64,000 bases of DNA, from positions 1 through 64,000 of the forward strand of contig JAPFBL010000360.1 of the NCBI GenBank assembly GCA_026182355.1, read 5' to 3'. The notes beneath the pieces are model-generated. The model had not been told where the DNA came from. It worked only from the letters and a program-made list of their open reading frames with translations, and ran no database searches. Position 1 is the first letter of the stretch. The number at the start of each line of letters is the position of its first letter. The translations under genes and the position numbers were made by a program. Shown here piece by piece: positions 1 to 9,880 of this stretch. This DNA comes from Hermatobates lingyangjiaoensis. Taxonomy: Eukaryota; Arthropoda; Insecta; Hemiptera; Hermatobatidae.

Positions 1-1190
1 AAATATAGCAATATATATATCTTATTTCAATATAAAACATGAACTTAATGCGATGTTTGACTTAATTTTAATGAGATGAGATTAACTTAATGTTATATTT
101 GTCAAATATATGAATTCGTATTTATATGTTATTTCTAAGAAAAAACTTATCAGAATGAGAAAAAAAGAAAGGAACTTCAACAGACCAAAAATTGTTTGAT
201 CCTAAACAGTAAATAAATTAAATATTTCAAAGAAGTAAATTTATATTTTACATGATTCTATGGGGAATTTTTCGAATCAATAAATGAACTGTATTTCACT
301 TATTTTAAATACCTTTAATTAAGGAAATATTTAAATAGTACCCTTAGTTTTTCTTTTCTAAATGCACAGTTGAGGGATTATACAAAAAAAAAATCTATTT
401 TAATATTTTGACGTATGTGCACTTTTTCTGGTTGTTTAATGCATTTTTGATTTTTTTTTGTTTTTTTTTTATAAAGCTTATAAGAAGTTGATTGGAGTTT
501 AGATGGGTATGCTGCCAACATATTTATAAATATATAACAGCTTTATTTGGAAGTAAACTGTTTTTCAACATCACGTGATCGATTCATGACAAAATAATTA
601 AAAGTGATGACAAAACTACTGGGGAGCCGAATCCTCTTTACGTAACCAATACATCTAGGCTATTGAGAAGTTCTCAATTAATGCCCAATTAAGAACGTTA
701 GTCTAAACTTGTTTACTCTACCACACGTAAAAATTGTCTTTTTACGGTCATGCTCAGTCAAAGTCGCATTTCAATTTAAAGAGGGTGCAGACTAATTCTA
801 GTTTTTTACTCCACAATTAGTATTGCAATATTAAAATAAGGTATAGTGTATTTATTTATTATTTACATGTTTATTTATTATGGCACATTTAGTACAATAA
901 ATATATAGAGTATGAAGTGTAGAATACATCGATTATAAATGTGGAAATGAAGTATTTCGTCTCAGTATTTCGTTCGGGTCAAAATTTTGTTTTCCAATAT
1001 TAAATATAGATATACGAATTGAGGAACCTGAGAGTTCAATAAAAGTAATTTCATAAATTGGAATCGTTGTGTATTGTGTGATGTGTGCGTGTGTAAGCGC
1101 GCACGTTCGCATATGAACGGTGAGTTTCTGTTTCATTTCTGTGTGTCATTTTTTTGAATATAATTTATTCAAAAGTATATAATGTATATA
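1..1190. other. AT-rich stretch, no gene seen
   Basis: Homopolymer A/T runs dominate. Short open frames here resemble no protein family and look like chance. I see no repeat shared with the rest of the window. Confidence 0.6.
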
Positions 1191-1500
1191 TACTTTTTCG
1201 TTGAAAATACGATCCGAAACGGAAAATATAGTTCAATGTAGAAAAAGTAACATAAAGAAATTGCACTTCCCGCACTAAAACACTTTTTCGTAGGAAATAC
1301 GGTCCGAAACGGACAAATATAGTTCAATGTAGAAAAAGAAACATAGAGAAATGTTGTTGGAGACGATTGGTTCATCTCCAACCATCTCTGAACCAGTGCG
1401 CTTGGTTTCCCTCTCTTATCTCTCCTGAAGACGGTTCAAACCGGAAATTAGAGACTGTAAGTATGTGCTTTTGATTTCTCCATGTTCTTTTTCTACATTG

Positions 1501-1512
<12 letters not shown>
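1190..1512. repeat. PLE-type terminal repeat with direct and inverted copies
   Basis: A segment of about 70 bp at 1194-1262 recurs at 1284-1353 (both contain TTTTTCG, then GAAACGGA, then TTCAATGTAGAAAAAG). The distal part of the second copy returns inverted at 1476-1509, just before a (TA)n tract. Between them lies CTCCTGAAGACGG at 1424-1436, the same box found in other PLE-type ends in the window (5998-6018, 14836, 61628). I infer a Penelope-like terminal repeat. No coding part remains. Confidence 0.45.

Positions 1513-1537
<25 letters not shown>
1505..1537. repeat. (TA)n microsatellite
   Basis: Uninterrupted AT dinucleotide run at the edge of PLE-type terminal repeats. A second run lies at 1738-1767. 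Such tracts sit beside nearly every PLE end in this window. Confidence 0.9.
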
Positions 1538-1538
<1 letters not shown>

Positions 1539-1542
1539 ACAT

Positions 1543-1672
1543 TTCACAATAAACACGGGAAACAACATCACTCTTCAAACCACAATAAGAAATGAAAAAA
1601 AAAAGACTACTATCTTTCAACCTTATCAAGCGGTCTTCGTCAGAGTCAAAAACCCAACTGAAACCCAGCAGA
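1543..1672 (-). repeat. PLE-like terminal repeat, family D
   Basis: Shares its sequence with 36000-36110, 48965-49065, 49317-49440, 58895-58990, 59190-59320 and 60777-60893. Common parts are the CACAATA(A)GAAATG box, TTTCAACC, and, on the minus strand, CTGACGAAGACCGC followed by GGTTGAAAG. The minus-strand reading gives CTGACGA, then a hairpin, then GAAA. It is flanked by (TA)n on both sides. No protein is recognisable. Confidence 0.5.
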
Positions 1673-1732
1673 ACTGACCGAGTCCCGATAAACTTTAGTT
1701 TTGTTTCTATTCTACGGTCGATACTTTTATCA

Positions 1733-1770
<38 letters not shown>

Positions 1771-1975
1771 CAGCTGCGCTTGTTTGGAAACCTCAAGCAA
1801 GTGAAAGGGACACAGGATAGCGGGACGAAACTAAGATGTAACCAACTTTGTTCAAACTCTGCTTAGATGAAACATCAGACCTTCCAGGAATCTCAGGATA
1901 TTCACAAACTAATATCAACATTGCAACCTCATACCTGACTGTATAACCTGCTCATAATGTTTACTTAATTAGTGT

Positions 1976-3629
1976 AATTTATCCTCGTATAAGTAAAGTA
2001 TAGTGATCGTGAATAAATTCGATCTCGAGATTTTGACGGAATTACATGTTTTGAGGTCCCAGAAGTCGTTTTATGACGTTTTTACGATGATGTCTGTGTG
2101 TGTGTGGGTGGGTGGGTTGGTGGGTGGGTGGGTGAGTGTGTTAGCATTGCTTGTTACCACGCTACGGTCCAGAATATTTGATGGATCAAGTTGATATTTT
2201 ACACAAAAATCGGCCCCATAAAGACGAAGATCCCTATTGTTTGGGAAGAATTATGCATCATGGAAAAGTAACTTTTTTTGCCAAAAACCGTTTTTTTTAA
2301 AACATTTATTTCTTCTAAACTGATTAGCCTAGAATTTTGAAATTTGGACATTATCTTTGAGGTTACAAATGCAACAAACGAAAAATTATTCAGAATTTTA
2401 AAACAACGGAAAATATTTTTTTTTCAATAAAATTAAAAATTTTGACTTATAATTCAATCTCAAACCTTGTAAGAGCGATACAAGCCATACTGTTTGACGC
2501 ATCAAAATGAAACTATGCCTAAAAATAGAACATTATGAGTAGAATGAGTTGAGATATTTTTTTTCAAAATTACATTCGCTAAAGGGACGTTACAGCACGA
2601 TTTCTGTTTTCAGAAAATGTTTTTTTGACGCTAAACGACTCATTAAAAAAAAAAATGAAAATTTGACCAAAAATGGAACAAAAAATTAGCAATTCATAAA
2701 AAAAAAGCATGAAGTTTCAATTACGGGAAAGAGCAATAACGCTATAAAAACTGTTTGTTTATCTTAGACTAAGAGATCACCTGTTATACTTGTCGAATTT
2801 TTTATATTTTTTTACATTGTTTACATTGACTTAGAAATTTTTTGAGCGAATCCACTGAGATAAAATTGATTTTATAAAGGAACAGTTTAAATTGTTTATT
2901 GACGTATATGAGATGTAAGAGGAATAATATTGTGCAGGAAAATGATAACACTCACTCAGAAAAAATTTGTATATATGTTATTTGCTAAAGGGGAAGGAAA
3001 ATGATCTTTTTAAATACTTAGAAGACATAAAATTCACAGTATAATAATTCTATAAAAAACCAAAAATGTAAAAGATAATTCAAAATTGAAATCTTTCGTT
3101 TAGAGATTAATAAATGTAATTATCGTACATCTTTAACTATAAATCATCTTAAACAACCTTTTTTTCTTCGCTGTTTATGATGTTTTTCAGAGAAAAAAAA
3201 GTATTTTACTGTTTTAAATTTGAAAATTTTACTTTAATATTCAATGTAGAAGGATGTCAAGTAAACGATGTAAGAAATTGTTTGAAATCGTTTGAAATGG
3301 CTATTTGAACAATAGCTATGTTCTCTTGTAGGATAATATTTCGTTTCAAGAAATGTTCACATTGGTTTTTCAAAAATGTTATTACTGCTGTAGTTATACT
3401 AATGAAATTATTTACAAATAAATTATTTGTGATGTACAAAAATAAGCTTATAAATTGATATGTCCTTCAATCACTATCTGTACTACCTCAGGAATGAAAG
3501 GCTAATAATTATATCCCATTTAGATATTTATGTTATGCTTAACTGAGACGTTATGTTTTATATACTCAAGAAATTTGACATTAAGTTACTTATAGTAAAG
3601 TAGAGTGTAGGCCACTCCAGATTTTTTGA
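1976..3629 (+). repeat. Composite interspersed element R1-R2, copy with flanking 11-bp direct repeat
   Basis: Left part (R1, 1987-2935) matches 4598-5735 and 31842-32835 on this strand and 30350-30985 inverted. Right part (R2, 2940-3629) matches 20045-20728 and 29830-30345, with inverted copies at 24640-25095, 29093-29830 and 30988-31435. Only here are the two halves joined. The 11-mer TTAATTAGTGT lies at 1965-1975 and again at 3630-3640, as expected of a target-site duplication. The left end carries ATAAGTAAAG and the right end CTTATAGTAAAG. A GT-rich tract lies at 2094-2140. No transposase frame is visible, so it is probably non-autonomous. A Mutator-like origin would fit an 11-bp duplication but is not shown. 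Confidence 0.55.
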
Positions 3630-3829
3630 TTAATTAGTGTTAAGTATTTTAAAATTAATATTACTGAGGATGTTGTGAGAAGCACCGAAACACGTAAATA
3701 CAAATTCTTAAAAGTATGGGGATCTAATCTTTAATTTGAGCAACCTTGAATTGAAGAAAAGGTTTCGAAGTTTGGAGAAACATTCAAGTCAGTTAACCTA
3801 GGTGAAATGAGACATAACATTTTTATATA

Positions 3830-4054
3830 CACATATACTGTTTCATCTACCTTCTGTATAACTTTTATGTTACATTCTTAGTTTTTACTTTGTTTGCTCT
3901 CTGATGATATAAATTGAAACTCTCCGAGCATTTATTTCTATTGTTTTACTTTTTTCCTTGTGGTTAAACTTTAGATACATATACACTCGTATATGTAAAA
4001 AGATTTCACATAATCTTGGTCTTGTTTTCCCATTTCATTGTGGTTTGATCATTG

Positions 4055-4102
<48 letters not shown>

Positions 4103-4180
4103 ATAAAAGTTTAAAAGTTTATCAGGACTCGGTTAGTACTTCAGGTTCAAATCATGGTCGATACTTTTATTAATGCATAT
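3830..4180 (+). repeat. (TA)n and family D PLE tail fragment
   Basis: Around 4010-4055 the sequence TTCCCATTTC..TTGTGGTTTGATCATTGATAT matches the distal end of PLE-like family D. It runs into (TA)n at 4055-4102. Nothing coding is seen between 3640 and 4180. Confidence 0.45.
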
Positions 4181-4597
4181 ATATCCACATTGGAATTGTT
4201 CTTCAGGATACCAAACGGTTTTCTCCCCATTAATCATAAATCCTACTGCTCGGCTGCCCATTTTTAGTGTGACTTAAATTGAATTAGTTAATTATTAGAT
4301 TAATGACCTATGAGATACAGGAAAGCAATACTTGAAGACTTTGTGATATCACTTGATATGAATACAAGCTTTACGAGCATATATTAGCATTGCTTCTCTC
4401 TGATTATGCACTACCATGTTCTCCATCTAATGGGTCACTGTCAATGACTTTGATTTAACCTTCTTCATTGCTTGATCATAGATGTGTGACCAAAACTGAT
4501 ACTGATACTGATCAGTTTTGATACAGATACTGTGTATCATTTATTACTCTGATACAGACCGCTTGTTCAGGTCGAAAAATTTGAGTTATTTTCTGAT
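4181..4597. other. No gene seen; short GATACTG repeats
   Basis: The stretch near 4495-4560 repeats GATACTGAT-like units several times in alternating orientation. Otherwise nothing is recognisable. Confidence 0.5.
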
Positions 4598-5735
4598 TTT
4601 TACTTTACTATAAGTAAAGTATAGTGATCGTGAAAAAATTCGATCTCGAGATTTTGACGGAATTATATGTTTTGAGATCCCAGAAGTCGTTTTGTGAAGT
4701 TTTTTCGATGATGTCTGTGTGTGTGTGTGTGGGTGGGTGGTTGGGTTCGTGGGTGGGTGGGTGAGTGTGTTAGCATTGCTTGTTACCACGCTACGGTCCA
4801 GAATCTTTGATGGATCAAGTTGATATTCTACACAAAAATCGGCCCCATAAAGACGAAGATCCCTATTGTTTGGGAAGAATTATGCATCATGGAAAAGTCA
4901 CTTTTTTTGCCAAAAACCGTTTTTTTTTAAAACATTTATTTCTTCTAAACTGATAACCCTAGAATTTTGAAATTTGGACATTATCTTTGAGATTACAAAT
5001 GCAACAAACGAAAAATTATTCAGAATTTTAAAACAACGGGAAATATTTTTTTTCAATAAAATGTAAAAATTTTGACTTATAATTCAATCTCAAACCTTGT
5101 GAGAGCCATACAAGCCATACAAGCCATACAAGCCATACAAGTTTGACGGATCAAAATATAACTATGCCTATAAATAGAACATTATGTGGAGAATGAGATG
5201 AGATATTTTTTTTCGAAATTACATTTGCTAATGGGGCGTTACAGTACGATTTCTGTTTTCAGAAAATGATTTTTTACGCTGAACGGCTCATTAAAAAATA
5301 ATGAAAATTTGATCAAAAATGGAACGAAAAATTAGCAATTCATACAAAAAAAATCATGAAGTTTCAATTACGGAAAAGATCAATAACGCTATAAAAACTG
5401 TTTGTTTATCCTAGACTGAGAGATCTAGGACAAACCTGCTATACTTGTCGAATTTTTTATATTTTACATTGTTTACATTGACTTAGAAATTTTTTGAGTG
5501 AATCTACTGAGATAAAATTGATATTTATAAAGGAACAATTTAAATAGTTTATAGACATTTATGAGATGTTAGAGGAATAATATTGTTACATGTAAAAAAA
5601 TCACCGCCAATAAACATAAGTAAATTACCTTTGTCTTCCATGGCATGATGGATTTGTCTCATAAAATGCTTTAATAAATCTATATATTGCACTCTTGGAC
5701 AAAACTTAATATCAGTTACAATTATATTATAATTG
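4598..5735 (+). repeat. Repeat R1, copy 2
   Basis: Starts with a perfect small hairpin, TACTTTACT-ATA-AGTAAAGTA, then the shared AGTGATCGTGAAAAAATTCG box. It carries a GT/GGGT-rich tract at 4715-4770 and stays similar to the copy at 1987-2935 and to 31842-32835, whose match extends to about 5735. A local expansion of the 9-mer CATACAAGC occurs at 5108-5140. No frame of recognisable protein is present. Confidence 0.6.
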
Positions 5736-5819
5736 TGAATGTAGTACCTTTCCATGATATTCTTTCATAATATCAATATGAAATATATTGAAGATTATTC
5801 ATAATATCGTTATCAGCCT

Positions 5820-6035
5820 TTGGAGCGATTCACATCTTTTCCTGAAGACGAGGACATCGAAATATAGTAGTGAGTTCAGTGATTTCTTTTCTATGTGTTC
5901 TTTTTAAATTCTAGTTTATATATATATATATATATACGAGTTCGAGATTAACAAAGAACAACACACAAAGTAGGGAAACACACTTACAGACTCAAATTTT
6001 CGGGTAATCCGTCTTCAGGAGAAAAGAGAATGGGA
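5820..6035. repeat. PLE-type terminal repeats either side of (TA)n
   Basis: At 5842 there is TTCCTGAAGACGAGGACATC then GAAATATAGTAGTGAG, matching the PLE-type end at 38313-38345. After a (TA)n tract at 5919-5936 comes an inverted member of the CTCCTGAAGACGG family (5940-6035). Its minus strand reads CTGAAGACGGATTACCCGAA at 5998-6018 and a GTGCTTGGTCTCCC box lies at about 6034-6047. I read these as two facing terminal repeats of different PLE-like families. Confidence 0.45.
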
Positions 6036-6047
6036 GACCAAGCACGT

Positions 6048-6534
6048 TGTAGGCGCAACGGCAAGTAACCAACCCGGCAACCGCCAGTGCTGTCAACCGT
6101 ACCCGGTCTTAAAGTATAAAATAGGAGAAGATATAAACAGAAGCTCAGATAAGCAGTACTGGTTGGGTAAAACTATAAGTAGGTGAAAAATTATAAACAG
6201 TATAAGATAAAAACAAACTATAAGAAACAAAAATAATGATAGAGAAAAGAAGAAAAAATAAATAAATAAAAATAAATACAATACAAAAAACTTGCATTGG
6301 TTGTTTTAGTAAATAAAAGATAGAGACTGAATAAAAGGATAAGTATGGGAAACTAGTTAAGAATAAGAATTTAGAAAAATAAAATAGGATAAAACAAACT
6401 AGTAGTAAGTGAAGAAGACAAAATAGATATACACAAAATATACGAAAGAGGAAAAAATAAATAAGTATTAGAGAATAAAGAATACTGGAAAAAAAGTACA
6501 AAAAAAAAAGTACAAAAAAATTATCTTTTAAGGT
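6048..6534. other. Purine-rich, low-complexity stretch without a gene
   Basis: The plus strand is AAATA/AGAAAAA-rich, which creates a long open frame on the minus strand composed almost only of F, L, I, Y and S. That composition marks a chance frame. It lies directly downstream of the PLE fragment on the minus strand and may be its decayed 3' tail. Confidence 0.5.
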
Positions 6535-7040
6535 TAAGTCCAGGTGCACTGCGCGCCCCGAGCAACCAGATGTGAGCCTCCTCAGAGGCTCTAAGGGTCA
6601 CGGTATTATCACCAGGGGGAATCTGACGCAGAATCTGCACACTGAAGCAGTCGTTAAAAGACAGACCGTGGGATTTGGCGTGTATGGCGACAGGTAAATT
6701 GGAGTTGTTGTTAACGGATGCTCTATGACCGTTCATACGGAGGCTGAGCTTGTTAGAGGACAGTCCTACGTAGAACGCATCACAACGAGTACAGTCCAAT
6801 TTGTAAACACAATTTTTGGATGTACATGAGCAGTCCTTAGCAACAGGGAAGGACTGGTTATGGGAAGATGGAGTGAAGTGTGAAAGGGGGTTGAGAAGCG
6901 GACAGGTCAGGCACCCCTTCCTTTCGCAACTCTTAGCGCCCACAGACGGGTGGTTGACGCGCCTGGACGTCAAGTCTCTGTGGGAAAAGAGGTTGCCAAG
7001 GTTGGGGGAACGTCTATATGAGAGGCAGGGTTGGCTGGGA
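6521..7040 (-). pseudogene. Penelope-like element, GIY-YIG endonuclease fragment (lineage 1)
   Basis: The minus-strand frame contains a Cys-rich linker (CERKGCLTC) then CVYKLDCTRCDAFYVGLS, followed by LSLRMNGHR and a distal EEAHIWLLGARSAPGLN. This is the layout of the GIY-YIG nuclease at the C-terminus of PLE polyproteins: the Y..YVG pair, an Arg on the following helix, and the downstream Glu. Reading runs open from about 7040, upstream of the first Met at 6973, so the piece is a 5'-truncated C-terminus of about 170 residues. The reverse transcriptase part is absent, replaced by (TA)n at 7041-7175. The protein differs strongly from the endonuclease at 7731-8186, so two PLE lineages lie side by side. 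No stop interrupts this piece, which suggests a recent insertion. Confidence 0.75.
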
Positions 7041-7070
7041 AAATATATATATATATAATATATTATATAT

Positions 7071-7101
<31 letters not shown>

Positions 7102-7129
7102 AATATTATATATTATATATATATATATT

Positions 7130-7174
<45 letters not shown>

Positions 7175-7175
7175 T
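7041..7175. repeat. Complex (TA)n tract
   Basis: About 130 bp of TA dinucleotides broken by A or T slips. It separates the lineage 1 PLE fragment from the inverted terminal repeat of the next PLE. Open frames within it are meaningless Y/I repeats. Confidence 0.9.
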
Positions 7176-7182
7176 AGTGTAC

Positions 7183-7417
7183 TTCGGTAGCAGTCCTTCC
7201 TTTATACATGATTGGTTATACACGACTGAATATTGTCGATCGATGATCTTCTTCTCCAACTTTTCAAGTTTGCGGAAAATTAATTTTTCGTTGTGAGAAC
7301 AACGGTTCAAGGAATGAATTCTTCTTGTAGACGCGTTTCGACTGTCTACTGCAGTCATTTTCAAGACACAAAACAGGTGGGTTACCGGTCTCCTTATATA
7401 GCCGAGAGTCAGGGGGG
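7183..7417 (-). repeat. PLE terminal repeat (family A), inverted copy
   Basis: Near-identical reverse complement of 8219-8436. On the minus strand it contains a GGCTATATAAGGAG TATA-like box, the GAAAATGACTGCAGTAGACA hairpin leading to GTCGAAACGCGTC (7330-7364), and then a frame ending KEGLLPKYTN. That peptide resembles PLE N-terminal sequence, so the terminal repeat reaches into the start of the coding region, as is common for PLE. Inverted as well as direct terminal repeats are typical of this class. Confidence 0.75.
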
Positions 7418-7422
7418 GTGAC

Positions 7423-7684
7423 AACGACAGAATAAAATTACATATTTATTATAAGGCCCGGACCACAACAAATTTAGTCATAAAAAACAGCCCCATCACC
7501 GCAACCAGCGATCTGCAGAGAGTCAACGTCGTGTACGAATACAAATGTAAAAAAGGAGAGTGTGAGCTCCTGGCTAACGCCAAGTATATCGGCATGACGA
7601 AGACTACGCTTTCCAGACGCCTCACCATGCACCTTCAATCAGGAGCTATAAAGAACCATACCAGACAAGCACACAATTCCGACC
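7423..7684 (+). pseudogene. PLE endonuclease fragment, first copy of an exact tandem duplication
   Basis: These 262 bases recur, identical as far as I can compare by eye, at 7731-7992. The frame gives VYEYKCKKGECELLANAKYI and then GMTKTTLSRRLTMHL, the first two thirds of the GIY-YIG domain. It then breaks off after AHNSD and runs into the 46-bp upstream part of the second copy. It lacks the catalytic Glu segment and is dead. It is probably a recombination or template-switch product made when the element was copied. Confidence 0.7.
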
Positions 7685-7688
7685 CGCA

Positions 7689-8186
7689 CTTAAGAATATT
7701 ATACGAAGGAACGTAAAATGCAAACAGCCCAACGACAGAATAAAATTACATATTTATTATAAGGCCCGGACCACAACAAATTTAGTCATAAAAAACAGCC
7801 CCATCACCGCAACCAGCGATCTGCAGAGAGTCAACGTCGTGTACGAATACAAATGTAAAAAAGGAGAGTGTGAGCTCCTGGCTAACGCCAAGTATATCGG
7901 CATGACGAAGACTACGCTTTCCAGACGCCTCACCATGCACCTTCAATCAGGAGCTATAAAGAACCATACCAGACAAGCACACAATTCCGACCTATCCCGC
8001 CAGGACCTTACAGAAAACACCACCATCATCAGGCAAACCAATGATTGCAATAGACTCCCAATCTATGAAGCAATAGAAATATCCAAAAATAGCCCTATAA
8101 TCAATAGACAACAAACTGGGATGTCAAGAGTACTCAAGCTACTCGGAGAACAAGCCCCAGCAATAGGCCAAACCAATAACCAATGA
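7689..8186 (+). pseudogene. Penelope-like element C-terminus: end of RT region plus GIY-YIG endonuclease (lineage 2, family A)
   Basis: An open frame of about 165 residues. The first 50 residues (with a KCKQPNDRIKLHIYYKA stretch) fit the linker after the PLE reverse transcriptase. Then come VYEYKCKKGECELL, NAKYIGMT, TLSRRLTMHL and a distal IYEAIEI..SPIINRQ, which together make a GIY-YIG domain with its Tyr, Arg, His and Glu positions present, plus a Cys pair. In PLE this nuclease nicks target DNA to prime reverse transcription. The element is heavily 5'-truncated: no RT motif remains, and a partial copy of the same region lies just upstream. The plus-strand 3' terminal repeat follows from 8219. 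Confidence 0.8.
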
Positions 8187-8218
8187 GAAGGAAGAACCAC
8201 AATAGCACAGCCAATCAG

Positions 8219-8436
8219 CGCTCACCCCCCCTGACTCTCGGCTATATAAGGAGACCGGTAACCCACCTGTTTTGTGTCTTGAAAATGACTGCAGTAGTCA
8301 GTCGAAACGCGTCGACAAGAAGAATTCATTCCTTGAACCGTTGTTCTCACAACGAAAAATTAATTTTCCGCAAACTTGAAAAGTTGGAGAAGAAGATCAT
8401 CGATCGACAATATTCAGTCGTGTATAACCAATCATG
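8219..8436 (+). repeat. PLE terminal repeat (family A), direct-orientation copy
   Basis: Matches the inverted copy at 7183-7417 with only scattered changes. It begins with a pyrimidine run (8225-8232), has TATATAAGGAG at 8244, then the hairpin GACTGCAGTAGTCAGTC followed by GAAACGCGTCGAC (8278-8314), and then codes for a peptide ending SVVYNQSC before running into (TA)n. The motif order is TATA-like box, hairpin plus GAAA, then start of the PLE frame, as in the other PLE ends here. Confidence 0.75.
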
Positions 8437-8440
8437 TAAA

Positions 8441-8527
<87 letters not shown>
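8437..8527. repeat. (TA)n microsatellite
   Basis: About 90 bp of TA dinucleotides with two AAA interruptions, joining the PLE end to the LINE scrap on the other strand. Confidence 0.95.
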
Positions 8528-8529
<2 letters not shown>

Positions 8530-8800
8530 GAAAAGACAATAGATACAAGAGGAAGTTGATAAAACGAAAGTAATAGATAACACGAATTATCGGAGAGCTT
8601 CTTTAGGAATTTGGAATGGAAGGATTGAAATAAATTTTGATTGTAATGTGGATTCCAAAGAGGAGAGGCTTTTTCTAAAATTGGAAAAACGAGAGATTTA
8701 TAAAACGTAAAAAAAGTATCGGGATCTTTAATGTCACATGAATTTTCTGTAATGAAACCAAGCATTTTCATTCTACGGTTTTTTTAAATAAACAATATGA
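8530..8800 (-). pseudogene. Non-LTR retrotransposon reverse transcriptase fragment
   Basis: The minus-strand frame reads KMLGFITENS, DPDTFFTFYKSLVFPILE, then ASPLWNPHY. This corresponds to the conserved region downstream of the RT catalytic core in Jockey/I-type LINEs (pattern LGFI.R..., LY..LV.PILEYAS..W.P). Only about 80 residues survive. The catalytic FADD box is missing and the fragment runs into (TA)n at its 3' end. Immediately upstream, around 8800-8890, the sequence decays. It is dead, and its precise clade cannot be fixed from so little. Confidence 0.6.
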
Positions 8801-8947
8801 TTGTTAGAAGTTAAAGTCAAATAACCAATCCTAAATTCATTCACAGAGTTTACTCGGTTAAGAAGGATACTTTTAAATTTATATATCTACATAATTATAA
8901 AACTCTGATGTTCCTGTTTAAATATTTGCTCACACTCTAAACTAAAT

Positions 8948-9030
8948 AATATTTTAGAAATTCTGTGGGAATCGAACCCACGCCCATGGCATTGGAGGTC
9001 CAGCGCACTACCAACAGTGGCACAAGAGCG
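8948..9030 (-). pseudogene. tRNA-like sequence
   Basis: On the minus strand a perfect T-arm is visible (GTGGGTTCGATTCCCAC, 8955-8980), preceded by a CTCCAAT seven-base loop that would present anticodon CCA and by a D-arm-like GGTAGTGCGC. Both internal promoter boxes are approximately present. However, the anticodon stem has mismatches and the 5' acceptor strand does not pair well with CCACAGAA. I read it as a tRNA pseudogene or the head of a tRNA-derived SINE rather than a working tRNA gene. Confidence 0.35.
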
Positions 9031-9559
9031 TTCTACAATAAACTTCCAAAACCTGATATAAATGACGTCGAAGTATTGAATAATAGTTGTTTGACCTACA
9101 TTATAATCTATAAATATTATAGTGAATACAGAGTGAAAAAGAATGAAAATAAAGAGATTATTACTGTCCGAAGACATGTTTATCCCTGCACATAATGATT
9201 AGTGTATTGAATACATTTACTCTTCGTTAACCAATCCACAAATATCGTTCACAGAAAATTCTATACAAGTTCTATTTAACGAGACACAGAGTGAAATTAA
9301 TCATAGGTCCACTGAATAATTTCCAGGAGAAACTAAACAATATCTGTCATATAACTCGAGTGTGTTTGTGTAGGAACAGAACCCACACATTACTCTCAAG
9401 AAGTACTTTACTCTCAAGACTCACTAGAGTTGTCTGGATTGCTCCAATATAAGCTAGAACTCAATGAGTAAGCTCCTGTCATGTGTATGTATGAGAAACA
9501 TTGATCCACCGCGCTTATGTAATGGAATAAGCCTAGTAACTGAGGAACTTTATGATACC
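9031..9559. other. No gene seen
   Basis: Mixed sequence without recognisable coding or repeat content. The frame over 8965-9195 is a shadow of the tRNA-like sequence. Confidence 0.5.
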
Positions 9560-9880
9560 TAATGTCATTGTTTATAAAATTACCACATCATGGTTTCAAG
9601 GGAAATAGTTTTAATTCCAATATTGAAAATTGTTTTATCTGAAGAGGACAACATTCCTTTTTTAAGGATTCAATTTCTATTCCAGTTAGCATTTGTCATG
9701 ACTATTCATAAGTCTCAAGGAGGGACTCTAAAGAAAGTTTCAGTTCATTTATCTAAAACAGCATTTCAACATGGCCAATTTCATATTACTCTCAGTATGG
9801 TGAAATAGAAAGAAATGATAAAGTTTTTTTTGGAAAATTCAAATTGTATAAAAAATGTAAATAAAGAGAATTGTCTTAAA
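9560..9880 (+). pseudogene. Helitron/Pif1-type helicase C-terminal fragment
   Basis: The frame at 9590-9808 reads DNIPFLRIQFLFQLAFVMTI then HKSQGGTLKKV and ends HGQFHITLSMVK. Helitron helicases have the matching motifs PF..RR.QFP.RLAFAMTI, NKSQGQTL and HGQLYVALSRV (superfamily 1 helicase motifs V and VI). About 75 residues survive, with Arg replaced by Met in the last motif. That Arg acts in ATP hydrolysis, so the fragment is presumed inactive. No Rep domain or Helitron terminus is visible nearby. Confidence 0.7.

Noticed and set aside
6093..6549. Long minus-strand frames rich in Phe, Leu, Ile and Tyr that could be membrane proteins
   Set aside because: They come from purine-rich low-complexity DNA. 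There is no Met context, no family motif, and two overlapping frames look equally hydrophobic.
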